Part shown: in pieces, positions 63,178-64,000 of the stretch
Position numbering within the stretch: the first letter of the stretch is position 1
Layout: each line of letters starts with the position of its first letter
Origin: JABDMH01 sp965223105
GTDB taxonomy: Bacteria > Bacteroidota > Bacteroidia > Chitinophagales > Saprospiraceae
Direction of reading: 5' to 3'
Length of the DNA: 64,000 nucleotides
Assembly: GCA_965223105.1 (NCBI GenBank)
Contig: OZ244987.1
Span: 186,001 to 250,000 of the forward strand
Made by a program: the position numbers and the translations under genes
Notes under the pieces: generated by a model
Seen by the model: only the letters and a program-made list of their open reading frames with translations
Databases searched by the model: none
Told to the model about the DNA's origin: nothing

Positions 63178-64000
63178 CTAGACCAATGGATAAGGGAAAA
63201 TAGATTGGAGGGTTATCCGCTTTCCGGTTTTCTGAGATTCGCGGGCAGCTTCGATGATTTCCAGCACATGGAGAGCATGCTCTGCGTTTACTAGAGGTTC
63301 GGTCTGCTCTGTAAGGGCTTCTGCGACCACAGTGGCACCTTCTTCCCATTGATATGTTTTAGCGTCCGGCACATACCTGATCGTTTGCCGGTTATCGAGC
63401 GTAGCCAGATCCACGCCGGATGGAGCCCAATCATATCCTACCAACCTCATATTGGCCTTCGTGCCCCAAATAGAGATGGTGGGCCGATTCTGCCCGGTAC
63501 CCTCATGGCCATATGGATCGAAATAATTGAAACCGGACTGCACATGTGAAAGAACCCCATCGTCGTGCTCCATGAGCACCATGGCATTGTCTTCAGCTTC
63601 AACTGTAATTTCACCTTTATTTTGTGTGGTTCGGGTATTGGTCACTATGCTGGTCATGGCCATTATCGATCTGGCAGGTCCCAAGAGGGCAGTCAGTGTA
63701 GCTAAGTTGTAAACTCCAAGATCGGGTAGACTTCCGCCGCCTTTCTCATAGAAGAATGCCGACCAACCTGGCCCACGATGGCCATAATGACCATGTGCTG
63801 CGGCGATCTTTCCCAGCTTACCTTCCTGTATTGTTTTAGACATAAATGCAAACTGCGGACTATTGACTACAACGGGAGCACTCCAAATCCTGAGATCACT
63901 GCTTCTGGCCAGGTTCAGGAGACTTTGTCCTTCCGAAAATGAATTTGCTAGTGGTTTTTCCGTCCAAACATGATGGCCACTTTCAAGAGCACGTCTATTG
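63178..64000 (-). CDS. Gfo/Idh/MocA-family oxidoreductase, 5' truncated
   Basis: The frame is open to the window edge; the ATG at 63843 is internal. The visible 274 codons (273 residues before the stop) include the family's conserved EKPLA segment at the window edge (HHVWTEKPLA) and the C-terminal sheet domain with GHRGPGWSAFFYEKGGGSLPDLGVYNL (two adjacent conserved blocks) where the Asp belongs to the substrate site. These NAD(P) enzymes oxidise sugars or sugar-like compounds. It lies in a stretch of sugar and amino-sugar genes. Cofactor domain mostly outside the window. Confidence 0.9.
   Translation of the reverse strand, partial: NRRALESGHHVWTEKPLANSFSEGQSLLNLARSSDLRIWSAPVVVNSPQFAFMSKTIQEGKLGKIAAAHGHYGHRGPGWSAFFYEKGGGSLPDLGVYNLATLTALLGPARSIMAMTSIVTNTRTTQNKGEITVEAEDNAMVLMEHDDGVLSHVQSGFNYFDPYGHEGTGQNRPTISIWGTKANMRLVGYDWAPSGVDLATLDNRQTIRYVPDAKTYQWEEGATVVAEALTEQTEPLVNAEHALHVLEIIEAARESQKTGKRITLQSIFPYPLV

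Overview
The window comes from a member of the Bacteroidota, most likely a Saprospiria/Lewinella-like marine or sludge bacterium. The evidence is a SusC/SusD pair, three proteins ending in a type A type-IX-secretion sorting domain (YPNP...G.Y motifs), SprB-type repeats, a Bacteroidota-only small family (DUF6495), secreted FG-GAP/ASPIC proteins and many Sec or lipoprotein leaders. The taxonomic call is inference from gene content; no rRNA or housekeeping marker lies in the window.

Region 1 (1-11.1 kb) is the right end of a prophage: a truncated tail protein, an S74-chaperone tail fibre, a small exported protein, a beta-helix tailspike, two holin-like membrane proteins and a tyrosine integrase. 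The integrase lies next to the 3' end of a tRNA-Ser(GCU) gene, the probable attachment site. Three consecutive tail-module proteins carry export signals, which is unexpected for virion proteins.

Region 2 (11.3-24 kb) is chromosomal: a DMT transporter, a PHP phosphoesterase, an Omp28-like T9SS substrate, a DUF6495 protein, a TerC-ApbE-exonuclease-MbnP cluster, and a lutABC lactate-oxidation operon led by a beta-lactamase-fold hydrolase. Region 3 (24-42.5 kb) holds a 1797-residue SprB-repeat adhesin, a SusCD pair with a strong terminator, two paralogous FG-GAP/PQQ-like exported proteins in opposite orientation, an RraA-family protein with a signal peptide, and a CRTAC1-like VCBS/ASPIC protein.

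Region 4 (42.6-50.6 kb) holds an isolated TonB plug-domain lipoprotein, then a divergent pair: a choline-transporter-type sodium symporter and a phosphatidylcholine synthase, together a choline-to-phosphatidylcholine module. A 1.4-kb gene-poor stretch with a chain of interlocking inverted repeats follows, then an LRR/T9SS protein and a DsbA-family protein. Region 5 (50.6-52.5 kb) holds a GH20-like protein, then tRNA-Val(GAC) and tRNA-Pro(GGG). Behind tRNA-Pro lie two ~120-nt units, each folding into a four-way junction. They are separated and bracketed by repeated copies of the tRNA-Pro 3' end and closed by a strong intrinsic terminator. The two units keep the fold while changing the stem sequences. 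This is the most striking signal in the window and may be an undescribed tRNA-linked structured element.

Region 6 (53-64 kb) is exported and sugar-related metabolism: a FISUMP-domain protein, a HEIGH metallopeptidase lipoprotein, an AsmA-like protein, a sialate O-acetylesterase, a PIG-L deacetylase, a Tat-exported D-threonine-aldolase-like enzyme, an SDR/DUF2867 protein with a DUF6435 partner, and a Gfo/Idh/MocA oxidoreductase cut by the window edge.
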